A stretch of 64,000 bases of DNA from Aureimonas pseudogalii (lineage in GTDB: Bacteria > Pseudomonadota > Alphaproteobacteria > Rhizobiales > Rhizobiaceae): the NCBI RefSeq assembly GCF_014196835.1, contig NZ_JACIEK010000003.1:62001-126000 (forward strand), given 5' to 3'. This document shows positions 63,973 to 64,000 of this stretch, piece by piece (the first letter of the stretch is position 1; each line of letters begins with the position of its first letter). The notes under the pieces are model-generated. The model saw nothing but the letters and a program-made list of their open reading frames with translations. It was not told the DNA's origin and did no database searches. The position numbers and the translations under genes are program-made.

Positions 63973-64000
63973 GACGAGGGGGCGCACCGCGCGCACCCTT

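Overview
The window is GC-rich chromosomal DNA (coding third positions are mostly G or C) with short intergenic gaps and many 1-4 base stop/start overlaps. It looks like an alphaproteobacterium of the order Hyphomicrobiales (Rhizobiales). Supporting signs are the lgt - MidA-type methyltransferase - laccase-domain cluster, a MarR/OmpR/histidine-kinase trio like petPR, a secreted protein with a C-terminal BA14K-like repeat, a perfect CtrA-type box (TTAA-N7-TTAA) and an EryI-like RpiB. An Aurantimonadaceae-like genus is possible but cannot be fixed from this sequence. No insertion sequence, prophage, CRISPR array or rRNA was seen. There is one tRNA (Thr, CGT).

Layout. 1-5.8 kb: end of a diguanylate cyclase, two MaoC-fold proteins, then ychF, pth, rplY and prs on the minus strand. 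5.9-9.9 kb: a creatinase/DoeA-like M24 protein, a laccase-domain protein, a MidA-type methyltransferase and lgt. 10-12.4 kb: ubiK-like gene, ybjN-like gene, proC and csaA-like gene on the plus strand. 12.4-17.4 kb: an oxidoreductase and a kinase/regulator/MarR operon divergent from a branched-chain aminotransferase. 17.5-22.2 kb: an MBL hydrolase, a BA14K-type secreted protein, a cold-shock gene, a roughly 1 kb gene-poor stretch, and four tiny exported proteins, three of which end in SGG[I/L]VPGQ plus exactly three residues. 22.2-25.7 kb: pdxJ, altronate dehydratase and a GntR regulator.

25.7-28.7 kb is a decaying leucine/isovalerate (liu) operon. The TetR regulator and isovaleryl-CoA dehydrogenase are intact, but the carboxylase genes are reduced to fused scraps and the hydratase is frameshifted. 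28.7-35.8 kb holds an HPP-CBS membrane protein, then fba, a TIM-family isomerase and tkt on minus, with a SorC regulator and RpiB-type isomerase on plus. This could be a pentose/tetrose-phosphate module. 36-41.6 kb: a GreA-like protein, a 3-hydroxyacid dehydrogenase, a spermidine-synthase-like protein, an oxidoreductase split by an in-frame amber codon, and eutB-eutC.

41.7-51 kb is a hexuronate locus. uxaC, a binding-protein ABC transporter and uxuB lie on minus, and a GntR regulator and uxuA lie on plus, around a shared promoter with a palindrome. Together they import a sugar acid and convert glucuronate through fructuronate and mannonate to 2-keto-3-deoxygluconate. 51.4-58.4 kb holds two oxyanion importers back to back: modABC (molybdate, with a Mo-box-like site) and sbp-cysTWA (sulfate). 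58.6-64 kb: an acyltransferase, a secreted trypsin-like protease, a transglycosylase lipoprotein, an AT-rich possibly frameshifted membrane gene, tRNA-Thr, a nitronate monooxygenase and a secreted protein of unknown function.
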